From Pseudomonas sp. MAG733B (lineage in GTDB: Bacteria; Pseudomonadota; Gammaproteobacteria; Pseudomonadales; Pseudomonadaceae), in NCBI RefSeq assembly GCF_036884845.1, contig NZ_CP145732.1, forward strand, positions 1,488,001 to 1,552,000: a stretch of DNA of 64,000 nt, given 5' to 3'. The notes beneath the pieces are model-generated. The model was not told where the DNA came from, made no database searches, and was given only the letters and a program-made list of their open reading frames with translations. Positions 57,529-64,000 of the stretch are shown piece after piece. Position numbers and translations under genes: made by a program. The first letter of the stretch is position 1. Every line of letters begins with the position of its first letter.

Positions 57529-58404
57529 CTAACGCAAAAACGCCTGCCGGTATTCCCCAGGCGTCCCACCCAACGTCTGCCGAAACCGATTGGTAAAGTG
57601 ACTGGCACTGGCAAACCCGCACGCCAATGCAATCTCCCCCAACGGCTGCGCAGTCGAGCGCAACAATTCCCGTGCCCGATTCAGGCGTCGCGCCAGCACA
57701 TATTGATGCGGCGGCAGGCCGAAGCTCTCACGGAACATCCGCGCGAAGTGGTATTCCGACAGCGCACACAGCGCCGCCAGTTGCCCCAGGCTGATGGCTT
57801 CGGCGAGATGACTGTCGATGTAGTCCACCAACAGCCGCCGTTGATGCGCGGCCAAACCACCCTTGAGGCGCAAGTTCGGGCGCACGCTGACCTGGCTGAG
57901 CAGCGCATGGCCGAGTATCTCGTGGGCCAGGCTGCTGGTGAGCAAGCGTTCGCCCGGTTCGTCCCAGTTGAGGGTGATCAACTGGCGAAAACGCACGGCC
58001 TGCTGCGGATCATCAAGGAAGGTTTGCTCGCGCAACTGCAATTCACGCGGTTCGCGGTCGAGCAGGGTGACGCAGCCGAGGGCAAATTGTTCGGGGCTGA
58101 AATACAGGTGCGCGAGGCGAATGTCGCCATTGATCACCCAGCCGGACTGATGGTCGGCGGGCAGGACGCACAACTTGTCGGGGCCACCCTTGTTGCCGGG
58201 TTGATCGCGGCGAAAGGTGCCGGTGCCGCCGGCGATGTAGCACGACAGCGTGTGATGGCTCGGCGCTTCGTAATCCTGGGCGTCGTGGTGATTGCTCCAC
58301 AAGGCTGCGGACAAGCCGTCACCGAGCTCGGCGCTGTGCTCAAGGCGAGCATTGGGCGAGCGGTTGAGGGCTTGAAAGACTTGCAGGGTATCCAGTGCGG
58401 CCAT
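57529..58404 (-). CDS. AraC-family regulator
   Basis: 291 residues: N-terminal cupin-like sensor (about 30-140) and a C-terminal double HTH (about 190-285; ISLGQLAALCALSEYHFARMFRESFGLPPHQYVLARRL in part; IALACGFASASHFTNRFRQTLG). It is divergent from an EamA exporter gene and may regulate it; effector unknown. Not obviously part of the iron island, which is convergent with it across a REP doublet. Confidence 0.85.
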   Translation of the reverse strand: MAALDTLQVFQALNRSPNARLEHSAELGDGLSAALWSNHHDAQDYEAPSHHTLSCYIAGGTGTFRRDQPGNKGGPDKLCVLPADHQSGWVINGDIRLAHLYFSPEQFALGCVTLLDREPRELQLREQTFLDDPQQAVRFRQLITLNWDEPGERLLTSSLAHEILGHALLSQVSVRPNLRLKGGLAAHQRRLLVDYIDSHLAEAISLGQLAALCALSEYHFARMFRESFGLPPHQYVLARRLNRARELLRSTAQPLGEIALACGFASASHFTNRFRQTLGGTPGEYRQAFLR

Positions 58405-58542
58405 GATCGGTTCTCTCCAACGCCTTGCATCCTACTCCGTAGACCTGCGCCTGCCAGCCCGTCGTGCGACAAAAGCGCAAGTTTATGCAAGTGCACCAGG
58501 GCGCGGCGCAGGACACTGGGCACCTATCGAGGAGCCTTTGTC

Positions 58543-59445
58543 ATGAACCTGTCTTTGTACCTGCTGACCGTGCTGATCTGGGGCACCACCTGGATTGCCC
58601 TGAAATGGCAACTGGGCGTGGTGGCGATTCCCGTGTCGATTGTCTATCGGTTCGGCCTCGCCGCGTTGGTGCTGTTCGTCATGTTGCTGCTCACCCGGAA
58701 GCTTCAGGTGATGAACCGTCGCGGGCATTTGATCTGCCTGGCGCAGGGGCTGTGCCTGTTCTGCATCAACTTCATGTGTTTCCTGACGGCAAGTCAGTGG
58801 ATCCCGAGCGGTTTGGTGGCCGTGGTGTTTTCCACTGCGACGCTGTGGAACGCCCTCAATGCGCGGGTGTTTTTCGGCCAGAAGATCGCCCGCAATGTGC
58901 TGATGGGTGGTGCGTTGGGCTTGCTCGGGCTGGGCCTGTTGTTCTGGCCGGAACTCGCCGGCCACACCGCCAGCCCGGAAACCTTGCTCGGCTTGGGTCT
59001 GGCGCTGCTCGGCACTTTATGTTTCTCGGCGGGCAACATGCTGTCGAGCCTGCAACAGAAGGCCGGGCTCAAGCCGTTGACGACCAACGCCTGGGGCATG
59101 GCTTACGGCGCGGCGATGTTGTCGGTGTGGTGCCTGGTCAAAGGCATTCCGTTCGATATGGAATGGAATGCGCGCTACATAGGCTCGCTGCTGTATCTGG
59201 TGATTCCAGGCTCGGTGATCGGGTTCACCGCTTACCTGACGCTGGTCGGTCGCATGGGTCCGGAGCGTGCGGCCTATTGCACCGTGCTGTTCCCGGTGGT
59301 GGCACTGAATGTCTCGGCGTTCGCCGAGGGCTATCAATGGACCGCGCCGGCACTCGCAGGGTTGGTGATGGTGATGCTGGGGAACGTGCTGGTGTTCCGT
59401 AAACCCAAGCCACCGCTGGTGCAGGGCAACGGCAAGTTGGCCTGA
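58543..59445 (+). CDS. EamA/DMT-family exporter
   Basis: 300-residue drug/metabolite transporter with about ten hydrophobic helices in two EamA repeats (first ends near residue 135). N-terminus LYLLTVLIWGTTWIALKWQLG and internal GLVAVVFSTATLWNALNARVFF are typical. ATG 58543 follows GGAG. Probably exports amino acids or a toxic metabolite; divergent AraC gene may control it. Ends at a bidirectional terminator shared with the next gene. Confidence 0.85.
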   Translation: MNLSLYLLTVLIWGTTWIALKWQLGVVAIPVSIVYRFGLAALVLFVMLLLTRKLQVMNRRGHLICLAQGLCLFCINFMCFLTASQWIPSGLVAVVFSTATLWNALNARVFFGQKIARNVLMGGALGLLGLGLLFWPELAGHTASPETLLGLGLALLGTLCFSAGNMLSSLQQKAGLKPLTTNAWGMAYGAAMLSVWCLVKGIPFDMEWNARYIGSLLYLVIPGSVIGFTAYLTLVGRMGPERAAYCTVLFPVVALNVSAFAEGYQWTAPALAGLVMVMLGNVLVFRKPKPPLVQGNGKLA

Positions 59446-59460
59446 AGCCATCTGCGAATA

Positions 59461-59492
59461 AACGGGCAGGCGTGTCTGGCGCCTGCCCGTTT
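59461..59492. terminator. Bidirectional terminator between EamA and dehydrogenase genes
   Basis: AACGGGCAGGCG-TGTCTGG-CGCCTGCCCGTT with T-rich ends on both strands. Confidence 0.85.
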
Positions 59493-59496
59493 TGCT

Positions 59497-60471
59497 TTAG
59501 CCCTTCCAGACTTGCGGGTTGACCAGATCCTGTGGTCGTTCACCCAGCAAGGCACTGCGCAGGTTGGCCAGCGCACGATTGGCCATCGCTTCGCGAGTCT
59601 CGTTAGTAGCCGAGCCGATGTGCGGCAAGGTTACGGCGTTTTTCAGCTGGAACAGCGGCGACTCGGCCAGCGGTTCCTTTTCGTAGACATCCAGCCCGGC
59701 GCCGCGAATGCGGTTGTTTTGCAGCGCTTCGATCAGTGCCGGCTCGTCCACCACCGGACCACGGGAGATGTTCACCAGGATCGCGCTCGACTTCATCAGC
59801 GCCAGTTCGCGGTGGCTGATCAGGTGTTTGGTTTTCTCGCTGAGCGGCACCACCAGGCAGACGAAGTCGGCTTCGGCCAGCAGCTCATCGAGGCTGCGGA
59901 ACTGCGCGCCGAGTTCCTGTTCCAGTTCGGTCTTGCGGCTGTTGCCGCTGTAGAGGATCGGCATGTTGAAACCCAGGCGACCACGGCGGGCAATGGCGGC
60001 GCCGATATTGCCCATGCCGACGATGCCCAAGGTCTTGCCGTGCACATCGCAACCGAACAGCTGCGCGCCGACGGTGGCTTGCCATTGGCCGGCCTTGGTC
60101 CAGGCATCCAGCTCGGCGACGCGGCGGGCGCTGCTCATCAGCAGGGCGAAGGCCAGGTCGGCGGTGCTTTCGGTGAGCACGTCCGGGGTGTTGGTGAGCA
60201 TGATCCCGCGTTCGTTGAAGTACGCGACGTCATAGTTGTCGTAGCCCACCGAGACGCTGGACACCACTTCCAGCTTGGCGGCGTTCTCCAGTTGCGCACG
60301 ACCGAGCTTGCGGCCGACACCGATCAAGCCGTGGGCGTGGGGCAGGGCGTCGTTGAACTGGGCGTTGATGTCGCCGTTTTTCGGATTCGGCACGATGACG
60401 TCGAAGTCTTGTTGCAGGCGTTCGACCATCTCAGGCGTGACGCGACTGAAGGCGAGGACGGTTTTTTTCAT
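59497..60471 (-). CDS. D-2-hydroxyacid dehydrogenase (GhrB / 2-ketogluconate reductase type)
   Basis: 324-residue NAD(P)-dependent D-isomer 2-hydroxyacid dehydrogenase. Nucleotide turn GIVGMGNIGAAIARR (about 150-164), catalytic Arg in NISRGPVVDE, the acidic KEPLAESPL and catalytic His in LPHIGSATNETREAM are intact. The N-terminus MKKTVLAFSRVTPEMVERLQQDFDV and overall form fit glyoxylate/2-ketogluconate reductases. Exact substrate not determinable. Confidence 0.88.
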   Translation of the reverse strand: MKKTVLAFSRVTPEMVERLQQDFDVIVPNPKNGDINAQFNDALPHAHGLIGVGRKLGRAQLENAAKLEVVSSVSVGYDNYDVAYFNERGIMLTNTPDVLTESTADLAFALLMSSARRVAELDAWTKAGQWQATVGAQLFGCDVHGKTLGIVGMGNIGAAIARRGRLGFNMPILYSGNSRKTELEQELGAQFRSLDELLAEADFVCLVVPLSEKTKHLISHRELALMKSSAILVNISRGPVVDEPALIEALQNNRIRGAGLDVYEKEPLAESPLFQLKNAVTLPHIGSATNETREAMANRALANLRSALLGERPQDLVNPQVWKG

Positions 60472-60665
60472 GGATGCAGGCTCGTCGGGCGGGAATGCTT
60501 AGCAAGCTACAAGTTTCAGGCGTTCAGCCGCAAGCCCAAAAGGCGCCGCGGCTGTTTTTAACTTGTGGCTTGCAGCTTGAAGCTTGTAGCTGCCCTTCCG
60601 CTATACTGGCGCCTTTCGCGGCTCGCTGACCGGGCCCGACACTTTGCGCATCACCCGGAGCTTTC

Positions 60666-60902
60666 ATGACTTCCCCGATACAACCGCCGGTCGCCGACGA
60701 TTTGAGCGACAACGTCGACGCCAGTGCCGACAGCGAAACCAAAGCCGAAATCCCTGCGTTCAAGTTCCCGTTCAAACCGGGTGAGCTGGCGTCCGCCAAG
60801 GGCTCGAACCAGCCGTGGTACAAGAACGGCGCCAAGAACGGCCACACCAAGACCCCAGGCATGGCGCCTCCGGGGACGCGGCGGTCGATGGGTAAGCGTT
60901 AG
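60666..60902 (+). CDS. Small conserved protein, function unknown
   Basis: 78 residues, hydrophilic, likely disordered at the N-terminus (DDLSDNVDASADSETK), with a basic Gly/Pro-rich C-terminus (SNQPWYKNGAKNGHTKTPGMAPPGTRRSMGKR, given in part). No domain recognised. Leader is about 195 bases after the divergent dehydrogenase gene; ribosome site GGAG. Confidence 0.65.
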   Translation: MTSPIQPPVADDLSDNVDASADSETKAEIPAFKFPFKPGELASAKGSNQPWYKNGAKNGHTKTPGMAPPGTRRSMGKR

Positions 60903-60934
60903 GCCTTCAGTTTTTTCGGTGTCGGGTCTATCGC

Positions 60935-61030
60935 CTTCGCGAGCAAGCCCGCTCCCACATTGGATCTTCGTCGTACACAAAATCTGTGTCGTATGAAGAA
61001 CCAATGTGGGAGCGGGCTTGCTCGCGAAGA
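60935..61030. repeat. REP doublet, GGGAGCGGGCTTGCTCGCGAA class
   Basis: Inverted pair between convergent small-protein and YkgJ-family genes. Confidence 0.9.
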
Positions 61031-61059
61031 GGCCGGCACAAACAACACAACTCCCAGTG

Positions 61060-61809
61060 TTAAGCCGCCCGCAACGAAATAAACGCATAGTTCGTCGGCG
61101 CTTCTGTCGTCACGAGCGCCCCGGCCGCAACAACCTGCCCGGCAATATCCTCTCCCGAGACATGAAACTGCCACTCGCTGCTCCACTCCGGCAACGTCTG
61201 CCCGGTCAGTTCGTCGATGATCGTGGCAAATTCATTCATGTCCGGCAGATAAGCGGTGAACCCGTCGCCTTTCAGTGCGGTCGTCCGAAACCCCAGCAAC
61301 GCACAAATCGCGTCCTTCATCTGGATGTCATCACGATCCGCCTGACGGGAGCGTTGGATCAATTCCGACAGCTCACGGTCGACCAATTCACCGCCGACGA
61401 TCAGGTCCGGCCCTTTTTGCCACGACTCGGGCGGGCATTCCTTCACGGCAGTGTTCAGCGGAATGTGCGGATTGATTTCCATCGGATAAATACGGCACAC
61501 CAGCGGCCGGCGTTCGTAGATGCGGCAGAGGTTGTCTTCGTCAAGATTACGGCAGGGGCCAACGTTGTAGGCGGCGAAGGTGATGGCGACATAAGCCTCG
61601 GCGTCGGCGCTGCGAACCACCGCCGAACGGCGTTCGGCGTGTTCCCGTTGTTGCGCCGGCAGGCCCAGGCCGTTGCTCAGGAAGGCTTCCGCCAGCACGA
61701 TCACCTGACCGCCGTCGGCGGCCCACATGCGGGCTTCGGGCAGGGTCAGGGGCACATGGTGATCATTGCAGCATTTGCCGCAGCCTACGCAAGAAAACGT
61801 CGTATTCAT
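61060..61809 (-). CDS. YkgJ-family cysteine-cluster protein
   Basis: 249-residue protein of the YkgJ/UPF0153 family, with an N-terminal CVGCGKCC (about residues 7-14) and further Cys in NVGPCRNLDEDNLCRIYERRPLVCRIYP, together able to bind a zinc ion or Fe-S cluster. ATG 61809 begins directly before the cluster. The reaction is unknown; some members are Zn/Fe chelating oxidoreductase-like proteins. Confidence 0.85.
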   Translation of the reverse strand: MNTTFSCVGCGKCCNDHHVPLTLPEARMWAADGGQVIVLAEAFLSNGLGLPAQQREHAERRSAVVRSADAEAYVAITFAAYNVGPCRNLDEDNLCRIYERRPLVCRIYPMEINPHIPLNTAVKECPPESWQKGPDLIVGGELVDRELSELIQRSRQADRDDIQMKDAICALLGFRTTALKGDGFTAYLPDMNEFATIIDELTGQTLPEWSSEWQFHVSGEDIAGQVVAAGALVTTEAPTNYAFISLRAA

Positions 61810-61892
61810 TGAGCGGTCAGTCGCATCCGGGAGCATGAAACGGCGACAGAATGCCGCCGCAAAGGCTGCTATCGAAGCAAATTATGCGCCAC

Positions 61893-62219
61893 TCACTGCG
61901 CCTTGGCGCTCGGACGGACGGAGTCCCATTCAGTGACGTACGCGGTTTTGCTCTTTTTGTTGTAGAGGCACAGTTCGGTGCCCTGCGCGCCTTTCATGTG
62001 TTTTTGCGGATATTGCCCTTGCAACAGGAGGGCGGTGTAGCCAACGCGGTCATCGAACTGCGCGGCGTTGCCGACGGGTTTGGCATCCTTCAGGCCGCTG
62101 GCCTTGGTGCAATTGGCGAGCACGGTTTTGTCGTAGGCGGCCCAGGCGTCGGGGCTGGAAGCATGGGCCTGAGAGGCGAGGGCGGTGAGGCAGAGGAAGG
62201 CCAGGGTGGCGGTTTTCAT
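61893..62219 (-). CDS. Small exported protein
   Basis: 108-residue protein with signal peptide (MKTATLAFLCLTALASQAHA) and a short Cys-containing core (ANCTKASGLKDAKPVGNAAQFDD; ELCLYNKKSKTAYVTEW). Two cysteines in the mature part could form a disulfide. Start ATG 62219 chosen for the signal peptide. Conserved hypothetical type; no function recognised. Confidence 0.7.
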   Translation of the reverse strand: MKTATLAFLCLTALASQAHASSPDAWAAYDKTVLANCTKASGLKDAKPVGNAAQFDDRVGYTALLLQGQYPQKHMKGAQGTELCLYNKKSKTAYVTEWDSVRPSAKAQ

Positions 62220-62263
62220 TGTTCGGGGATCCTTGGGCAAGTAAGGGCCAAGGTGTGAGTATG

Positions 62264-62746
62264 TCAGACCGGAACCGGTTCCCGACGCACCTCACACATC
62301 CCGACACGCTCATACAAGCGCCGCGCGCGCAGGTTGTCTTCCAGCACCTTCAAATCCACAAACCCTTCCCGGCGCAGCTGAAATACTTTGAAGGCGTGCA
62401 ACAGCAATGCGCGCCCCAGGCCTTCGCGTTGCGCCCGCGGATGCACCACCAGATTCTTGATGTAAGCGCTGGTCCAGCATTGACACACGCCAACCACGCC
62501 TTCGCCATCCAGGGCAATGAAGCACAGGGCGGGATCGTATTCAGGATCGGTTTCAAACTTTTGCTGCCAGAGCTCCTGCGCCGGCACCCGGCCACCGCCG
62601 TCGCGGTAACCCAGTTCCATCAAGCGATGGACCGCTTCGGCGAGCTCGGGGCGATAGGTGATCAAGTGAATGCCGGTCGGCCAGTCGATAGCCGGCACCA
62701 CCTCGGCGAGGTCGCGCCTCATCAGCCAGCAATAATCCAAGGTCAA
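62264..62746 (-). CDS. GNAT-family N-acetyltransferase
   Basis: 160-residue acetyl-CoA-dependent acyltransferase. GNAT motif A is visible as IKNLVVHPRAQREGLGRALLLHAF (about 95-118; in part), followed by NLRARRLYERVGMCEV of motif B. TTG at 62746 is in line with a GGTC-rich region one base from the CheV stop; ATG at 62722 would shorten it by eight residues. Substrate unknown. Likely coupled to CheV. Confidence 0.78.
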   Translation of the reverse strand: MTLDYCWLMRRDLAEVVPAIDWPTGIHLITYRPELAEAVHRLMELGYRDGGGRVPAQELWQQKFETDPEYDPALCFIALDGEGVVGVCQCWTSAYIKNLVVHPRAQREGLGRALLLHAFKVFQLRREGFVDLKVLEDNLRARRLYERVGMCEVRREPVPV

Positions 62747-62747
62747 C

Positions 62748-63650
62748 TCAATGACCTTGTTCGGCCACAGCCTTGGCTGCTTCGATCAGGCATTTGGTCA
62801 GTTCCGGCGACGAGAACTTGGTCAGCACCGCGTTCGCCCCGGCCAGCCGCGCTTTTTCGCTGTTCATCGCGCTGTCGAGCGAGGTGTGCAGTAAGACATA
62901 AAGATGTGCGAAGTCCGGTGTTTCGCGCAGGGTGCGGGTGAAGGCGTAGCCGTCCATCTCGGACATTTCGATGTCGGAGACGATCAGGTTGATCTGCTGC
63001 GCGGTGCCTTGCAGGTCCAGCAGGCAGTCGATGGCTTCCTTGGCACTGCGCGCAGTGTGGCATTGCAGGCCGAGGTTGCGCAGGGTGTGCACCGATTGCT
63101 GCAACGCGACCTGGCTGTCATCGACCACCAGAATCCGCGCGCTGCCCAGGACTTCGGCGTCTTCCATGCTCAGCTCGGTCGGGGCCATCTCGATTTGCAC
63201 CGGGGCAATGCCGTGGATGACTTTCTCGATGTCCAGCACCTGCACCAGCGTACCGTCGACCGAGGTCACGCCGGTGATGTACGAGCGCACGCCACCAGAA
63301 CCGAACGGCGGCGGGCGAATGTCGGTGGTCAGGCAGTGGACGATCTTGCTTACCGCCTGCACGTGCAGGCCCTGCTTGGAACGGCTGACATCGGTGACGA
63401 TCAGGCAGCCGCCGTTCGGATCTTCCAGGGGACGCTCGCCGATGGCGCGGCTCAGGTCGATCACTGACAGCGACGCGCCGCGCAGCGTGGCGATGCCTTT
63501 GACGTGCGGGTGCGACTCCGGCAGCTTGGTCAGCGACGGGCAGGGGATGATTTCACTGACTTTGAGCAGGTTGATCGCCATCAACTTGCCACTGCGCAAG
63601 GTAAACAGCAGAAGCGAAAGTGAATCTGCGCGGGCTTTGGTGGTGGACAT
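62748..63650 (-). CDS. Chemotaxis coupling protein CheV
   Basis: 300 residues: an N-terminal CheW domain (about 10-155; LLLFTLRSGKLMAINLLKVSEII, HVKGIATLRGASLSVIDLSRAIG) and a C-terminal response-regulator receiver domain (about 170-300) with the acidic pocket ILVVDDSQ, the phospho-acceptor Asp in LIVSDIEMSEMDG and the Lys in VLTKFSSPELT. CheV links chemoreceptors to CheA and is tuned by phosphorylation. Start ATG 63650. Translated just ahead of the GNAT gene on the same strand. Confidence 0.92.
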   Translation of the reverse strand: MSTTKARADSLSLLLFTLRSGKLMAINLLKVSEIIPCPSLTKLPESHPHVKGIATLRGASLSVIDLSRAIGERPLEDPNGGCLIVTDVSRSKQGLHVQAVSKIVHCLTTDIRPPPFGSGGVRSYITGVTSVDGTLVQVLDIEKVIHGIAPVQIEMAPTELSMEDAEVLGSARILVVDDSQVALQQSVHTLRNLGLQCHTARSAKEAIDCLLDLQGTAQQINLIVSDIEMSEMDGYAFTRTLRETPDFAHLYVLLHTSLDSAMNSEKARLAGANAVLTKFSSPELTKCLIEAAKAVAEQGH

Positions 63651-63772
63651 AAGAACCTTCTTGGGCAAAAGGTGATGGGCTGTCACGGTTGCCGACAGCT
63701 ATCGATGCCGGGTTATCGACTTGTTTGGGGCAGGCTTTAGGCTAATTACCGACAGCCTGACTGTTGGTGAAC

Positions 63773-63909
63773 TCCTGTGGCGAGGGAGCTTGCTCCCGCT
63801 CGGCTGCGTAGCGGCCGCAAAACCTGCAACCCAGTGTTTCCTGGATGCATCCTTTCGCCTGATTTGGGACCGCTTCGCGCTCCAGCGGGAGCGAGCTCCC
63901 TCGCCACAA
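63773..63909. repeat. REP-like doublet, GTGGCGAGGGAGC class
   Basis: TGTGGCGAGGGAGCTTGCTC and its inverted partner GAGCTCCCTCGCCACA at about 137 bases distance; a fifth class of REP sequence in this window. Confidence 0.85.
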
Positions 63910-63914
63910 TAGGG

Positions 63915-64000
63915 TTATTTCATGCCCAACCTTTTGGCCATCCGCCCAAGGTTCGCCCGATCCAGCCCCAACTCCCGCGCCGCACTGGCCCAGTTGTTGT
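63915..64000 (-). CDS. NorR-type sigma54-dependent activator, C-terminal end only
   Basis: Only the last 27 codons are inside the window. They read NNWASAARELGLDRANL then GRMAKRLGMK, the Fis-type DNA-binding helix-turn-helix of sigma54 activators; the ANL-R-AKRLG-K ending is typical of NorR (nitric oxide responsive). Gene extends beyond the right edge. Confidence 0.7.
   Translation of the reverse strand, partial: NNWASAARELGLDRANLGRMAKRLGMK

Overview
This window is chromosomal DNA from a Pseudomonas of the fluorescens group. The GC-rich coding style, the gene order (hisD-hisC...algW-nif3-cysD-cysNC; pta-slyD; glutathione peroxidase...cysZ-trxB; hopJ-DUF1244-folX-folE-folM; hmgR/hmgABC), the DUF3509 protein and the many REP palindromes of the GGGAGCGGGCTTGCTCGCGAA type all point there. 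No tRNA, rRNA, CRISPR array, transposase or prophage was seen.

Layout. 1-10.1 kb: end of a histidine operon, then a TonB receptor plus DUF4198 periplasmic protein inserted before algW (regulated periplasmic protease), a Nif3-type protein and the sulfate-activation genes cysD-cysNC. 10.2-19.4 kb: acyltransferase and pta, slyD, glutathione peroxidase, an OYE-family reductase, a glycosyltransferase, cysZ and trxB. 19.5-24.1 kb: an aminotransferase and a run of minus-strand genes with the tetrahydromonapterin set folX-folE-folM. 24.3-26.9 kb: a probable blue-light sensing module, made of a MerR/LitR-type regulator whose B12 motif is missing, a PilZ-like protein and a short LOV photoreceptor, followed by a flavodoxin. 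27.2-29.9 kb: class II aldolase, alpha/beta hydrolase and SDR. 29.9-32.3 kb: an S-type pyocin with a colicin E9-like HNH DNase and its immunity gene. A 0.7 kb stretch without genes follows, with one strong minus-strand terminator that may end a small RNA.

33.0-39.4 kb: DUF1302 and DUF1329 envelope proteins, a giant LuxR (LAL) regulator and an AT-rich orphan gene. 39.5-43.7 kb: homogentisate catabolism (hmgR divergent from hmgA-fahA-maiA, with a visible palindromic operator). 43.9-50.8 kb: SirB1-family protein, a leucine-dehydrogenase-like protein lacking its catalytic lysine, SOS gene yebG under a perfect LexA box, psiE-like gene, DUF3509, L-serine dehydratase with a divergent LysR regulator, and an HPF-like ribosome factor. 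50.9-57.4 kb: an iron-uptake island with a Fur-like box, DUF3649-PepSY-DUF3325, an ECF sigma/FecR pair and a transducing TonB receptor. 57.5-64 kb: AraC regulator, EamA exporter, 2-hydroxyacid dehydrogenase, small conserved proteins, a GNAT enzyme, CheV, and the tail of a NorR-type activator.

Most of the window is core metabolism. The accessory or less described parts are the light module, the pyocin, the TonB insert with its start-overlapping palindrome, the DUF1302/1329/LAL block, the small orphan gene at 39 kb, and at least five classes of REP doublets between genes. Functions are assigned from motifs and gene order recalled from known Pseudomonas genomes; no database search was possible.
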